NCBI GenBank assembly: GCA_030015575.1 | Contig: JASDDO010000024.1 | Location: 220,306,996 to 220,370,995, forward strand | Direction of reading: 5' to 3' | DNA length: 64,000 bases | From: Agapanthus africanus | Taxonomy: Eukaryota > Streptophyta > Magnoliopsida > Asparagales > Amaryllidaceae | Shown: piece by piece, positions 40,232 through 52,760 of the stretch | How the letters are laid out: each line of letters starts with the position of its first letter | Position numbering within the stretch: position 1 is the first letter of the stretch | Translations under genes and position numbers: made by a program | Notes under the pieces: generated by a model | The model's database searches: none | Told to the model about the DNA's origin: nothing | The model's input: only the letters and a program-made list of their open reading frames with translations

Positions 40232-42975
40232 TGTAACACCCGAGCCCAATAACACTATTTATATTACTAGTTGAGGGTTGTGGTTTGCTCATTTCCAATT
40301 TTCCTGATTTTCTGGCGTTTATTGCTAAATTTTACCCGGTTAAGTCATTTTGGCACATAACAAATTTTAACTCCGAAAATGAAATTTAAGATGTCCATGT
40401 TGGCCTACTCGTCGCCACTAGTCGCGTGGTAGCGTCCGCGTGTCGAGATTCCGTTCCGTTTGGTTAAACGGGCCAGTTTGGGCGACTACGCGCGCGTGCA
40501 AGTGTCCGACTTGGGGGCATGCATTTTAATCACTAAACACCTATTTTCAAAATTTGGAACCCGCTTAAAATCATATAATTTGAATTTGGAACCTTTGGGC
40601 GCAACCCGGGCGCGATTTGGAAATGTTTCATTTTGCGCCAAAATGGCCCATTTAAATTTAATATCTAATATATATATATATTCCAATCCATATTTTCCTA
40701 ACAGCAAATCCTACTAAATCCTTCTCATATTTTTCCCCCGGCCAATCACGAGCTCCTATTGAGCTCGTGGGGCCCGCCTCTCCTTCCCTCAGTCTCTCTC
40801 TCTCCTCCCTCAATCTCTCTCAAATATCTCTCTCTTCCCTATATTTTGAGAGCATGCAGCCGCCTCCTCCCCATTAATCCATCACGAGAGAACCCCCTCA
40901 ACCCTAACCCTAGCCTCCCGCAGTCTCACCGCCGGCCTCCTCGAGACCTCGCCGTCGCCGCCCTCACCACCACGACCTCCACCGCACCCACCTACCCTCT
41001 TCCTCCCGTTCTCCCACTCCTTCCCGCACTGCACCCAACCCCGACCTCGCCTCCACCCTCGCGGACGTCGCCGTCGACGTCGCCCCCCACCGTCGACGCC
41101 TCCCACGACTCTCTCTCACCCTCCTCGTCGAGACCTCGTCGTCGCTGCCCTCCTCCCCTCGCCGGAACACCAACCCGAGGCCATAACCCCTCGCCTAACC
41201 TCCGCGGTTCGCCGGAGAAGCGCGCCGGCGACCTCGTCGACGCCACCTCCGACCACCTCCCTTCCCTCTCGACCACCAGAGGCGACTACCACCCTCGCAC
41301 TCGCTGCAGCACCCCATTCCAGCGAACTCAAGATTGTTCCAGCCACCGTTCTTCGCCGTCGCTGCCTCGCCGGCGTCCCAGTGCCGTCGAGCCATCGTGT
41401 TTGCACCCTGTTTCTTCTCTCGAAGCCCCCTGGTCCGTGTGATCCCGTTGACCTCTGTTGGGACTCGATCCGTGGCCCGTGCTTCCATATCGCAGTTTCT
41501 GCCGACATCGCATCCGTGTTTCGGTTTGCGGAACCGCCGAGGCAAGTATCCGAATACTTGCTTTAACATGCTACAACTTAATCATCGTATTATAACCACA
41601 CGACTATTATAACATCAATACCTTTTATAACTTAGAATTGCTAGTCACGATTATCCGTAACTTTAAATTAATGAAATCATTGCTCGTATTAACCGGTCTG
41701 CTATTAATTCACACTTAACTAATCAAACCAAGTAGATCATCCCCACTTCATTTGTTAAAATCACTCATGAGGCAATTATTATGCTTAGTTCAAATTCATG
41801 TAACTCCATTGCGTATATTATCGATATTGTTTCGTCTTGTGGCTATTGCACCTCAAAGGTGCGTGAACCGGATTAATATGAGAATACAAACATCACTGTG
41901 TTCACATAGAATAATATTTGTTATTTACTGTTTCCTGCTACTGTTCATTATTTGTTACTATACCTGTTATCATTATATACCTGATTGCATTACATATTGA
42001 CCGATCTTGATACACCTGACACATGTACTGATACACCGGACACAACACCCTGTACATATCGACTCTACCTGTTGAAAGTAACCTGACCTGTTACCTGATC
42101 TCATGCCTAATGCCGACAGACCTAACCATTCCTGCTGTCGATCCAGACAGACCTACCTTTACTTGACTTGTGTTGGCATTAGTCCTCGACTACTGAATAC
42201 CTGACTTGACATACATAGCTTGGGGGTATGGGGAAATCAAAGGTGAAACCGACTTGTAACTCAACAGTTCGATACATTGTTCTGATCAGTCTTACGGGCT
42301 TGGCCAGCTCCGGAGTGTTGATGCTGACATCACTCATCTATCCTACTACCCTTTACTGCTTAGCGGCACGTCTCGGATTCAGCCCCGAGGATCATGACCG
42401 TGGTCCCGGGCACGCACGGGATACTATTGAGTTACATCGACGATTCATCAATTGGTTTCAAAGACTATAGAGTAGAAAACCTGATAGGACAGTTTAGTCA
42501 CCTTTGCACATTACCCTGCTTGTTACTTCTTATTACCGCTTTATTCATGTTCATGCTTGCATTGTTTATTACCATGTTTTGCTGTATACTTGATATCATG
42601 ACGCGCTGACGTCTGGGTTTTGCATGGCCCAGATTCTGTACCTTTGTCGTCGACCGAGCAGGAGTACTTCAGCCAGCAGGCTGAACTGTGAGTTCTTTAG
42701 AGTTTAGTTTATTTATGTCATTCCATTTCCAGATGTGAGCCCGCATTATGGGACATACTGTTATTTCATTGTATTGGATCATTAGCTTCCGCACTTATTG
42801 TTTATTGATTCTTGTTATTATGGATTTGGACATGTATTAGTTTAGTTTATTTTACTGATCTTGATATCTATACAACCGTAATGTGACTGTGGACGGATGC
42901 GTCCTACCCACAGGTAGCATGGTTGGCTATGTCACGTGCCCAAATCTTGCGTACTCTGGGAAGCGGGGCGTGACA
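40232..42975. mobile_element. solo LTR nested in gag, copy 2 (2744 bp)
   Basis: Same ends, length and flanking CGTCT (40227-40231 and 42976-42980) as 17941-20684, with about four single-base differences (for example near 40778, 41016, 42279 and 42960). Identical position and flanks mean it was duplicated with the internal region, not inserted twice. Confidence 0.87.
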
Positions 42976-42980
42976 CGTCT

Positions 42981-44474
42981 GCTCGACGCGCTCGACGTCG
43001 TCATTGGCGCCGAATAAGGAAGGCTGGGGGCAACTCCCCCTCTGGATTGACTCCACCAGCCCCGGTGGTAGAAGTTAATGCTGCTGTTCCAACTGGGAAC
43101 AGCTTCGAAATGTTAAATAAGGTGCGAAGGAATTCCCCTACTGCAGTGCTAAAGAGGTCTCCTCCCCCATCAGGAAAGGTTCTGGAAATAAAATCAGACC
43201 AGCCCCGATCTCCTCAACGGCTGTCTTCCAAAATCTATAAGGTTTGGCGGCAGACCCGAGACTCAATCATCGATCCAAACTTCTCCCGCCAGCACAAGAA
43301 GCTGAAAATTCAACCGAAGGCTGGTCACCAGGCTAAACCCCAAAAGGCTGTCTGGACGCCCTCCTCAACGGCCCCCTCAACCTCCATGGCTCATAAAAGG
43401 AGGAAGCCAGAGAAGATCCCTAAACATCCAACGACGGCTAAAAGCAATGAGCCCAGACGCCTTAAGTCTGGGGGCACGGTGGTGCACACTGTTTACATGG
43501 TCTCTGGAAAGGAGGAAAGCCGCACTTCTACGGGCCACCGACCGCTGACCCGATCCGTGACGAGAGCCCAGGAACAACAACAAAAGCTGCAGGAAATGAT
43601 GAGTGCTATGGCTGCACTTACCGGGCCAAAAGAAAGCCCAGAAACGTCCTCAGACGCGTGCCGGGAAGAGGAAACCGACTCTGAGTTCCTTCGCCGGACA
43701 TTGGAGAAAAAGGACAAAGAGGCTGCTGAACAAGCGGCTAATATATAGCGCATGGGCCTTCTCTTCCAAGATATGATAGGAATGATGATCCAACAGGACC
43801 CACCCGCTGAAGATCCCCCAATCGTTCTGGAAGATGACCGAGGAGAAACGTCAAATCCACCACCAGCCTTCTCTACGGCCAAGGAGGAGACGATCTCTAA
43901 AGCTGACTTGGCCGACTACATAGCCCAGCAAATCCGGGTCCATCATGCGACTGAGGCAGCTGGTCAGGTCGTGAAAACGGGGCGGCCGTATCCAAGCTGG
44001 TACGATCAAATTAAATACCCGCAAGGCTATACGATACCGAAATTCCATGTGTATAAGGGGACCGGCAATCCTCATCAACACGTCGCCCAATTCCGGGCCC
44101 TCTGCGGTAACACCGGCGGTGACGATAAATTGTTGCTCCGCCAGTTCGTGGGCAGCTTATCAGAAACAGCGTTCGAATGGTATTCGGAACTCCCGAACGA
44201 TTCCATCAAAACATTCGCGGAAATGGAACTGTTATTCACTCAGCGATTCGCGAGTGCCAACGAACGCACTCCAATGACTGCTTTGATTAACGCCAGGGTA
44301 AAACCAGGCGAAACCTGGGTCCAGTATGCTATACGCTGGCGGAATTTGTGGTCGAGATGCGAGCAACGCATTGAGGAAGCACCCGCAGTAGGCATGTTCG
44401 TGGGAACCCTAGACCCCCACGCAACTATCTCCCAGTTTATGATGTTCTTAAGCCAACCACATTCCAGGCTTTAA
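42981..44474 (+). pseudogene. gag central region, copy 2, with extra nonsense codon
   Basis: Like 20690-22183, but the CAG (Gln) at 21455 is TAG at 43746-43748. Translation would stop before the Gag core; the frame is open again from Met 43752 to 44474. It also has a Ser-to-Pro change at about 43801. The change is C to T at a CAG (CHG) site, typical of deamination of methylated cytosine. This copy of gag is therefore doubly broken, by solo LTR and by stop. Confidence 0.87.
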
Positions 44475-47455
44475 TCGACAAGTTGGCTCAGATGGACCAG
44501 ATGGGTCATAGACCACCTGCCCCGAAGCCAGAACCTCGGAATGACAAGGGTAAAGGAAGGGGAACTTTTGTCGCGAATGCCCAACAGCAACCTGACGCCC
44601 CGAAATCGGCAGATCAATTGGAAGAAAGACGCCGATATTATAACGAAAAGATGAAGCGTCCCTACTCGTTCCCACGAGACAAGACGAAACGGTTATTTGA
44701 GCTGGCAATACGCAACAGACTTATAAACCTACCAAACCCAAGGCGACCGCCACAACCCACTGAGGTGAATAACCCTAACTACTGCCCTTACCATCAAACG
44801 GTAAGTCATCCGATTGAAGATTGCTTCGTCTTCAAAGGATGGATTGAAGATCAATACCTCCAGGGGAAGTTTGTACTGTCCGAAAAGTGGAAGGTGAACC
44901 CACCACAACCGCATATTCCTAAGAAAGCAGATACACCGGGGGCAACCTGCTCCTTTATTGAAGAAGCTCCATGGGAAGTTGTACTATCAACTAAAACCAA
45001 AAGGATGCTGAGAGACCTTCATGCGTGCCCTGCAATCGAATGGAAGGACCCTCTTGAACCTCAAATTATCGAAGGGATGTTGAGGCCCCGCCCAACTACG
45101 AAGACTCGTGATAAGGACCCGAATACTCCCGCCCAGCCGTCAAAAGCTTCGAAGAAAAAGAAGAAGAAATCCAAGAAGCCCGCGAAGCTTGGAGACGAGC
45201 GCACGAAATTGCAAAAGCAAATCGACGCGCTGGAAGAATACAATCAAAAGGCGCGAACCCCTGTCACGCTGCAAGAGTTCCTCAACCACATCTTTCAAGA
45301 GGGAGATGATGAAGAGAGCTCATCGGATGAATCCGAAGAGTATGTGGCGAGTTGTAACGTAATCTCCCATTCGTTTACCGATGATGAGAAAACGCCTGAC
45401 ACTAAGAAGCTGGAGGCAGAACCTGAACCAGAGCGTGCATGGCTGACAAATGAAATGGTCAATGCCTTTCTAGACGAGATTCGTCTAAAAAGTAAAGCGG
45501 ATCAGGAGCGTGAGATGGCAACGACAGAAGGAACCAAATGCAGGCGACTGAATGAAAGAGTTGAACTACCCCCGCCAGATCAAAAGGCATCCGAAGTAGA
45601 CAAGAAGATATTCAAGACGAGGAAAAGGTTCGCCAAAGCCATGTCAATGGGAATGAAGCTACCACCCTCAGAAGGAAATACACACGATGGGGCGGAGAGG
45701 CACCCTAATTACTGCGCATATCATCGGGGAATCTCACACCCCACGGAGGAATGCGACGCCTTTAAGATATGGTGGCAAGGATATGTTGCTCGTCGGCAAC
45801 ATTTCAAGCGCATGAAACGCAAGAGCCGTAGGGAACAAAGAAGCACTGTCGACGGGCCCAACAGAATTACTGGCAACTGTTATATGGTTCATGCCGAAGG
45901 GTCACAAGTTCTCACCTTTGGGAGCGACTCTGATGAAGAAGTGACTCTGGGCCCTCTCTTTGAAGAGTCCGTGTTAGGGAAAGAGGAGAAATCGGAAGCC
46001 TGCGAGAACATCCAGCTGCGCAATCGCACACTCCCAGAAAAGAATCTCGGGCCTACGAACAGAAAAGATAAGGGAAAGGAAAAAGTCACCGAAGATATCA
46101 CTTTGGATGACCAAGTCGCGAGAGAACTGGCTGCCAAAGACCCTCCTAGGAGGAGTAAAGTGGACTATAACATCCTCGCGCATCTAAGAAAGCTACCTTC
46201 TCAGCTTAGCATTCTCGACGCCCTCCTATTATCAAAAGAAGCACGGGACTCACTAATTAAGGCATTACAAGAACCTGAGCAATTCCAAGCCTTTCTCACC
46301 ACTGAAAAGATGAAGGACGAACTGGAGGAAGTGCATACGGCCGACGTCACTTTTGGTGATGAAGACCTCCTTCTCGGGACGTGCGACCATAACCGTCCCC
46401 TGTATGTCTCCGGATACTGCCATGACATCAAGATAGGCAAGATCCTGGTGGATAATGGATCCTCCGTCAATCTCCTTAATGTTCGGGTGTTGAAGGAAAT
46501 CTGCATGAGTGTGCAGCATCTCGCTCGGGACAAAATTACTATCTCCGGTTTCGACTCACAATCGTCACGGACTCTCGGGTCCGTGATACTAACGTTACGC
46601 TTCGGGCTTCTCGTCACAGACATCAAATTCCATGTCATTGACGCCAAGACCTGCTACAATGCCTTGCTCGGCCGTACTTGGCTACATGAGTATAACATCA
46701 TCCCTTCTACACAACATCAGTGTATGAAATACTTTAAAGACGGTTTCGAGTATACTGTAACGGGTGAGTTGAACCCATTTTCCGTGAACGAAGTCCGCAA
46801 ATACGAGGATGCGAAATACTTTTTGCCAGACTTCGAAGATACAGAAAGGTGTCGTAACTCGGAGAACAAAGCCGCCGCCACCATCCCTGTTTTCGGGAGC
46901 GATACCGAAGAAGAGAAAGAGATAGTTTACATAGGGCCATCCCAACGCAACAACCAGAGGACGCCCGCCCCCCTACTGGTCTTCGGAAGTGATTCAGAAG
47001 ATGAGGTCAATGCCGTATTCTCCAATCGGCTTTCAATGCAAGCACCCCTTGGCGATGGCCACAGTTTGCAACTCACCATGGTACCGCGAGAACACTACAA
47101 GGATCTCGACACGCTTCAAGCTCACAGTGTGCAGGACCTGCAGACGTTTTACGTCCCTTCCAGGCGTAGGGGTGAGAAGGTGATCCTATTCTACCGATCC
47201 TCAGAGTCGAAAATAGAGAAAGAGATCTGGCATGGCGCAGATACTACGTGCGACAGACTCCAATCCATCCGTCTGCCCAGATACTATACAAATGGATTAA
47301 AGAAGCTATTGAAGCGCCAAGGAGTACCCTTAAAACAAACTGTTCGACAGGCTCGGTTCTACAACAGGATTTGGGATGTCCCTGGAACCCAACGCAAATT
47401 GCCCAACGGGAAAATGGAGACACTTGGGCTTGGATACGCGAGAACCGGAAAATGA
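44375..47455 (+). CDS. Gag C-terminus and protease, copy 2
   Basis: Same frame relations as copy 1: open from 44375, first Met 44483, ending at UGA 47453-47455. Visible residue differences from copy 1 are Ala to Gly near residue 27, Ala to Thr near 605 and Glu to Lys in the second acidic FGSDT motif. The protease site D-N-G-S and both fingers are unchanged. Confidence 0.87.
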   Translation, partial: GSTRSRHVRGNPRPPRNYLPVYDVLKPTTFQALIDKLAQMDQMGHRPPAPKPEPRNDKGKGRGTFVANAQQQPDAPKSADQLEERRRYYNEKMKRPYSFPRDKTKRLFELAIRNRLINLPNPRRPPQPTEVNNPNYCPYHQTVSHPIEDCFVFKGWIEDQYLQGKFVLSEKWKVNPPQPHIPKKADTPGATCSFIEEAPWEVVLSTKTKRMLRDLHACPAIEWKDPLEPQIIEGMLRPRPTTKTRDKDPNTPAQPSKASKKKKKKSKKPAKLGDERTKLQKQIDALEEYNQKARTPVTLQEFLNHIFQEGDDEESSSDESEEYVASCNVISHSFTDDEKTPDTKKLEAEPEPERAWLTNEMVNAFLDEIRLKSKADQEREMATTEGTKCRRLNERVELPPPDQKASEVDKKIFKTRKRFAKAMSMGMKLPPSEGNTHDGAERHPNYCAYHRGISHPTEECDAFKIWWQGYVARRQHFKRMKRKSRREQRSTVDGPNRITGNCYMVHAEGSQVLTFGSDSDEEVTLGPLFEESVLGKEEKSEACENIQLRNRTLPEKNLGPTNRKDKGKEKVTEDITLDDQVARELAAKDPPRRSKVDYNILAHLRKLPSQLSILDALLLSKEARDSLIKALQEPEQFQAFLTTEKMKDELEEVHTADVTFGDEDLLLGTCDHNRPLYVSGYCHDIKIGKILVDNGSSVNLLNVRVLKEICMSVQHLARDKITISGFDSQSSRTLGSVILTLRFGLLVTDIKFHVIDAKTCYNALLGRTWLHEYNIIPSTQHQCMKYFKDGFEYTVTGELNPFSVNEVRKYEDAKYFLPDFEDTERCRNSENKAAATIPVFGSDTEEEKEIVYIGPSQRNNQRTPAPLLVFGSDSEDEVNAVFSNRLSMQAPLGDGHSLQLTMVPREHYKDLDTLQAHSVQDLQTFYVPSRRRGEKVILFYRSSESKIEKEIWHGADTTCDRLQSIRLPRYYTNGLKKLLKRQGVPLKQTVRQARFYNRIWDVPGTQRKLPNGKMETLGLGYARTGK

Positions 47456-50400
47456 GAGCGGGCCCACAGCAGCTACGCTATATATACCTTTGATGAAGAG
47501 GAGGACGCCCTGTCAGGAGAGGCCGACCCCTCATCAAAACCAGACCACGCGATTGAGGCGTCGAGCCCGTCGTTTCAAGAACGAATGGACAAGCCTATCA
47601 GGAAAGTGGGTCAGAAAGCTCGGGAAGACCACAACCGCGAAACGGCCATCTATGAGAAGGCCAGGACGCAACGTCTGTTTCAACGGATTGCAAAAGACAA
47701 AGATCTTCATCCTTGTCAACCCCTCATGCGAAAGGCCCGATGCGGAGACGGAGATAAGTCGAGAAGCGGGAGGAAGAGCCGACAACAACGACACAGGACT
47801 AGAGGGTTACGTGATCGGGTACTGCACAGCTCGGATTCGCCCTTCATAGAAAAGATGAGTCGAGCGTACTCCTTCCCCCGAGACAAGACGGAAAGGTTAC
47901 TCAAGCTCGCCCTAAAACATCAGATGATCACGCTTCCAGAGTCTAAACACCCTGAACAAGCTAATAAGGCCTCTCGCTCGGGCTATTGCTCTTATCACCG
48001 AGCCGCAGGGCATCCTACCGAAGACTGCTTCACCTTCAAGAACTGGGTCGAGGACCAGTACCGACGGGGCAGGTTCGCTTTATCCAACAGCTGGAAGGTA
48101 ACGCCGCCACAAAAGCATGAACCTAAGGCCACAAGAGCGAAACCAGATCCACCTCAGTCCCGGAAGCGGATTCGCGCCTGTTATACGATTACGATATTAA
48201 AAGAAGAGCCCGAGAACATAGATGACCTTCCCCGGTGCTTTGAAAACGGCGATGATGAGGTGATCTCAGAATTTCCGCCCGCTCCGAAAGAACTGGAAGA
48301 TGGCATACATACTACGGCCGATAACCTCAGGAAGATTGAGTTGGGATCGGCAGATGACCCGCGACCGACATTCGTCAGCGAGCTACTCTCTGAAGAAAAG
48401 GTGGCCGCGTTAAAAAACGTGCTGCTACGGCATAAAGACTGCTTCGCGTGGAACTACTCCGAGATGCCAGGATTAGATCCGGAGGTCGCTGTGCATAGAT
48501 TAGCAATATCCCCAGATATCAAGCCAGTCAAGCAGGCACCAAGGAGGATGCGACTCGAGCTGGAGATGAGCATCAACGCCGAAGTCAAAAAGCTGATCGA
48601 TTCTGGATTTATCCAAGAAGTCCAATATCCCGATTGGATCGCCAATATCGTCCCGGTAATGAAAAAGAACGGGACGGTACGCATATGCGTGGATTTCAGG
48701 GATCTCAATAAAGCCTGTCCGAAGGATGATTTCCCGGTACCGGTAACCGAGCTAATGATAGATAACACGTCCACTCACGAAGTTTTCTCCTTTATGGACG
48801 GTTCGTCAGGATACAATCAGATCAAGATGCATCCCGAAGACCAGAAGCACACCGCTTTCCGAACCCCTTTGGGTATATTCTGCTACAGGGTCATGCCCTT
48901 TGGTCTAAAGAATGCTGGCGCTACCTATCAAAGGGCCATGACAAAGATCTTCGACGACCTCATACATGACATTGTCGAGTGCTATATCGACGACCTCGTA
49001 GTAAAGAGTATGTCATACGAAGATCACTTAAAACATCTGGAGACGGTATTTCAACGCCTCCGGCGATATAACTTGAAAATGAATCCCCTCAAATGCGCGT
49101 TTGGAGTCTCCTCGGGTAAATTCCTGGGGTTCATCGTTCGACACCGAGGTATTGAAATAGATCCGTCAAAGATTAAAGCGATCATGGAGATGCCTCCGCC
49201 AAGAACCCTCAAACAGTTGCGGTCCCTCCAAGGGAAGCTCGCATACATCCGGCGATTTATCGCAAATCTTTCAGGCAAATGCCGCCCCTACAGTCACCTG
49301 ATGAAGAAGGGAACCCCATTCGTCTGGGATCAAAAATGCCAAGGTGCACTAGACGAGATCAAGCAGTACCTGCAGAACCCGCCGGTGTTAGCTGCGCCGG
49401 TCAAGGAAAAACCCCTCATTCTTTATACAACCGCCCTCGAAGGTTCCTTGGGCGCATTATGGGCGCAAGAGAACGATCAGGGAAAAGAGAGAGCACTCTA
49501 CTACTTAAGTCGAGTTCTACTGGGGGCAGAAAGCAATTACTCTCCCATTGAAAAACATTGCTTGGCGTTAATCTTCGCAATAACAAAGCTCAGGCACTAT
49601 GCGTTGGCACACGAAGTCTGCCTCATCTCGAAAGTGGACCCTCTTAAATACTTGATGTCAAAAGTCATATTGACGGGACGACTCGCTAAATGGGCCCTGC
49701 TCTTGATGGAGTTCTCGATAATATATCAACCTCTTAAGGCAGTGAAAGGCCAGGCCATTGCCGATTTCCTCGCTGAGCACCCGATACCGGCCGATTCTCC
49801 TTTGAATTGTGATTTGCCGGACGAGCATGCATTTGATGCGATTAGCGGTGGAAGCACCCGATGGGAACTCTATTTCGATGGAGCGTCCTCCATAAAGAAA
49901 CAAAAGCAAGGTATCCCAATGATCAAGTCAGGGATAGGCCTCATCTTTGCGACTCCACAAGGAGGGATAATGCGCTTCGCCTTCTCCCTAACAGAGCCGA
50001 GGACAAACAATGAAGCTGAATACGAAGCTCTGATAGCGGGCCTCGAAATCGCCATCGACTTGGGAATTAAAGACCTCCTTATATACGGGGATTCTCAACT
50101 GGTTGTTAGTCAAGTAAATGGTGATTACCAAACGTGCAAACCGGAGCTGGTGAAGTACGGCGAAAAGGTGCAACAACTGTTGACCCAGATTCCCTCTTAT
50201 ACTTTGGAAAATATCCCGCGCGCGGAGAACAGCAAAGCAAACGCGCTGGCCAAACTTGCTAAAGAACTGGCTGACAAGAACCTCGATGATGTCAGAATCG
50301 TGGTACAAAGCCGTCGAGTGCTCACACCGGCAGAACTATCTCCGGAACTACATAAAGAGGGAGCGACTGAGCAGACGACCCTGCAAATAAAAGACCATGA

Positions 50401-51664
50401 GAAGGCCGAGGACTGGAGGGAAGTCTTCATAGACTACTTTAAGTCCCACCTAATGCCCAAAGATACATCCTCGAGGCATCAACTCATGAAACGAGCTCTA
50501 TCTTTTGCCTTCGTCAATGATGCTCTATACAAGAGGTCATTCGATTCTCTGTGGCTGAGATGCCTAGGACCTGACGAAGCGAGAAGGGTCGTCCAAGAGG
50601 TTCACGACGGACTTTGCGGTTCTCACCAAGCAGGCCCAAAGATGAAGTTAAAAATTAAACGGATGGGTTACTACTGGCCCACGATGATCCAGGACTGCCT
50701 CGAGTATGCGAAGCAATGCCACTCGTGCCAGATTCATGGAGACTTTATCCACCAACATCCAAATCCACTACACCCAACGGTGGCCAGCTGGCCATTCGAA
50801 ATGTGGGGAACTGACATAGTCGGCCCCATTGAGCCGGCATCATCTCGGGGACATCGTTTTATCCTGGCAACTACTGATTACTTCTCCAAATGGGCAGAAG
50901 CAATACCATTGAGGGAAGTGAAGACGGAGAATATCCTCCATTTCTTCAAGACGCACGTTATCTATCGGTTTGGAACCCCACGGCAGATTATCTCCGATAA
51001 CGGGCCAGCCTACAGAAGCCATAAGATTAGCCGCTTCGCGCAGCAGCATAATATAGACTGGAGGTATTCTTCAGTTTACAACCCACGAGCTAACGGTCTG
51101 GCCGAGGCCTTCAATAAGACCTTGACGAAGATCATAAAAAAGACCGTTTCCCGGAATAAGAGAGACTGGCATGAAAGGCTGCAGGAAGCCCTTTGGTCTT
51201 ATCGAACTACATTCAAGACGGCCACGAACACAACGCCGTACGCATTGGTATTTGGGACGGAAGCAGTACTCCCCCTCGAGATAGAGTTACCCTCTCTACG
51301 AGTAGCGGTCCACCACGAGCTGACGGACGAAGAAAATGCTCACCTTCGGCTTGAGGAGCTTGATGCCCTCGACGAAACCCGACTCATAGCGCAACAACAT
51401 CTGGAAGCCTACAAAGCAAAGATGACGCGCTCGTACGAAAGATTGACCAGGCCGAGGACATTCCGCCAAGGCGAACTCGTGCTAGTGGTCAAGAGACCTA
51501 TGATCCCCAATCGTGCCAAACGGGGAAAATTTGAGCCAAACTACGAAGGCCCTTACATCATAGACAAGGTCTACCAGGGTGGAGCCTATCTACTCATGGA
51601 CATGCACGGTGAAAGACCTTTCAGGCCAATAAACGGCCGTTTCTTAAAGAAATACTACGCTTAA
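47456..51664 (+). CDS. pol: RT, two RNase H domains and integrase, copy 2
   Basis: It follows the same single UGA as copy 1; first Met at 47585. All RT, integrase and RNase H2 landmarks are as in copy 1, including Asn in place of the last RNase H2 Asp (50240-50242). Two residues differ by eye: RNase H1 reads AIADFLAEHP (Asp, GAT at 49763) where copy 1 has Asn, and SSIKKQ replaces SSVKKQ just after the RNase H2 FDGA. Copy 2 therefore keeps the common Asp and copy 1 carries the derived change. Confidence 0.94.
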   Translation, partial: ERAHSSYAIYTFDEEEDALSGEADPSSKPDHAIEASSPSFQERMDKPIRKVGQKAREDHNRETAIYEKARTQRLFQRIAKDKDLHPCQPLMRKARCGDGDKSRSGRKSRQQRHRTRGLRDRVLHSSDSPFIEKMSRAYSFPRDKTERLLKLALKHQMITLPESKHPEQANKASRSGYCSYHRAAGHPTEDCFTFKNWVEDQYRRGRFALSNSWKVTPPQKHEPKATRAKPDPPQSRKRIRACYTITILKEEPENIDDLPRCFENGDDEVISEFPPAPKELEDGIHTTADNLRKIELGSADDPRPTFVSELLSEEKVAALKNVLLRHKDCFAWNYSEMPGLDPEVAVHRLAISPDIKPVKQAPRRMRLELEMSINAEVKKLIDSGFIQEVQYPDWIANIVPVMKKNGTVRICVDFRDLNKACPKDDFPVPVTELMIDNTSTHEVFSFMDGSSGYNQIKMHPEDQKHTAFRTPLGIFCYRVMPFGLKNAGATYQRAMTKIFDDLIHDIVECYIDDLVVKSMSYEDHLKHLETVFQRLRRYNLKMNPLKCAFGVSSGKFLGFIVRHRGIEIDPSKIKAIMEMPPPRTLKQLRSLQGKLAYIRRFIANLSGKCRPYSHLMKKGTPFVWDQKCQGALDEIKQYLQNPPVLAAPVKEKPLILYTTALEGSLGALWAQENDQGKERALYYLSRVLLGAESNYSPIEKHCLALIFAITKLRHYALAHEVCLISKVDPLKYLMSKVILTGRLAKWALLLMEFSIIYQPLKAVKGQAIADFLAEHPIPADSPLNCDLPDEHAFDAISGGSTRWELYFDGASSIKKQKQGIPMIKSGIGLIFATPQGGIMRFAFSLTEPRTNNEAEYEALIAGLEIAIDLGIKDLLIYGDSQLVVSQVNGDYQTCKPELVKYGEKVQQLLTQIPSYTLENIPRAENSKANALAKLAKELADKNLDDVRIVVQSRRVLTPAELSPELHKEGATEQTTLQIKDHEKAEDWREVFIDYFKSHLMPKDTSSRHQLMKRALSFAFVNDALYKRSFDSLWLRCLGPDEARRVVQEVHDGLCGSHQAGPKMKLKIKRMGYYWPTMIQDCLEYAKQCHSCQIHGDFIHQHPNPLHPTVASWPFEMWGTDIVGPIEPASSRGHRFILATTDYFSKWAEAIPLREVKTENILHFFKTHVIYRFGTPRQIISDNGPAYRSHKISRFAQQHNIDWRYSSVYNPRANGLAEAFNKTLTKIIKKTVSRNKRDWHERLQEALWSYRTTFKTATNTTPYALVFGTEAVLPLEIELPSLRVAVHHELTDEENAHLRLEELDALDETRLIAQQHLEAYKAKMTRSYERLTRPRTFRQGELVLVVKRPMIPNRAKRGKFEPNYEGPYIIDKVYQGGAYLLMDMHGERPFRPINGRFLKKYYA

Positions 51665-51766
51665 TAAGCCATAGCCTGGGTCAATGATGGATGACGACGA
51701 CTATGTCCGCTCGCTATCTTCCCAGGCTCAGACCTTACAAGCAGCAGCCGGCCTTCCCGTAACGAC

Positions 51767-51956
51767 GGACCGAAACGTCCTTAAACTAACGATGGACCGA
51801 AATGTCCTTAAACTAACAATAGACCGAAACGTCTTTAAACTAACGACAGACCGAAACGTCTTTAAACTAACGATGGACCGAAATGTCCTTAAACTAACAA
51901 CGGACCGAAACGTCCTTAAACTAGCGACGGACCGAAACGTCCCTAAAACTACTACC
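51767..51956. repeat. 27-bp tandem repeat after pol, copy 2
   Basis: Seven units, same as 29476-29665. Confidence 0.87.
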
Positions 51957-52131
51957 GCAGCATCCTTAGGCTAACGAGATAAAAAAAAAAGAGAAAAAGA
52001 ATAAAAAAACGGTGTGTCCACAAGCAAAACGGGCACGGATGAAAACCCGAAAGGGCTCCGTGAGTAAAAACAGCAGGACTACCGGCGAGTGTTTGTGAAA
52101 ACCCGAAAGGGCGCAACCTCGTTAAAAGACA

Positions 52132-52625
52132 CTTATAGGGTCCTCTCGACCTTGTAAGGAGAAATCACCTGCGTGAGATCCTTACGACTCACAAAGGAGC
52201 AACACACTTAGGGATCCTCACGATTCCTAAGGAGAAAATACACTTACGAGATCCTCACGACTCGTAAGGAGAATCCTCTTATGAGACCCTCACGGCTCAT
52301 AAGACTTGAAAGTCTTAAGTTACAGGAACCTAAACCTGTTCTTAAGCAAATCCCCCACAACCTTCGATATTGCCCTACAAGAGGTTCAATACTGACCCTT
52401 GTATACAATCCACGGGCGCGAATAAACATTTCCCCAGCAAAGTCCAACCCTTGTAGGTCCTCTCGACCCATAAGGAGAGAGCCCTCTTGTAGGATCCTTA
52501 CGACTTACAGAGGAGCACACACTTAGGAATCCTCACGATCCCTAAGGAGAAAATACACCTGCAAGATCCTCACGACTTGTAGGGAGAAATACCTTTGTGA
52601 GACCCTTACGGCTCATGAAGTCAAA
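52132..52625. repeat. CCTYWCG hairpin array, copy 2
   Basis: Same units as 29841-30334; I see no differences. Confidence 0.8.
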
Positions 52626-52760
52626 AGCCTTGGCCAACAGGACCCTTAACCCTGTTTGCTGAGCCACCTTTGTTCATCATCGACAAAGGCAAATGATGAT
52701 TCGCTCCTGGCAACATTCCAGTTGTAGCGGTGCTGATGCCAAAATCGGTGCCTAAAATCC

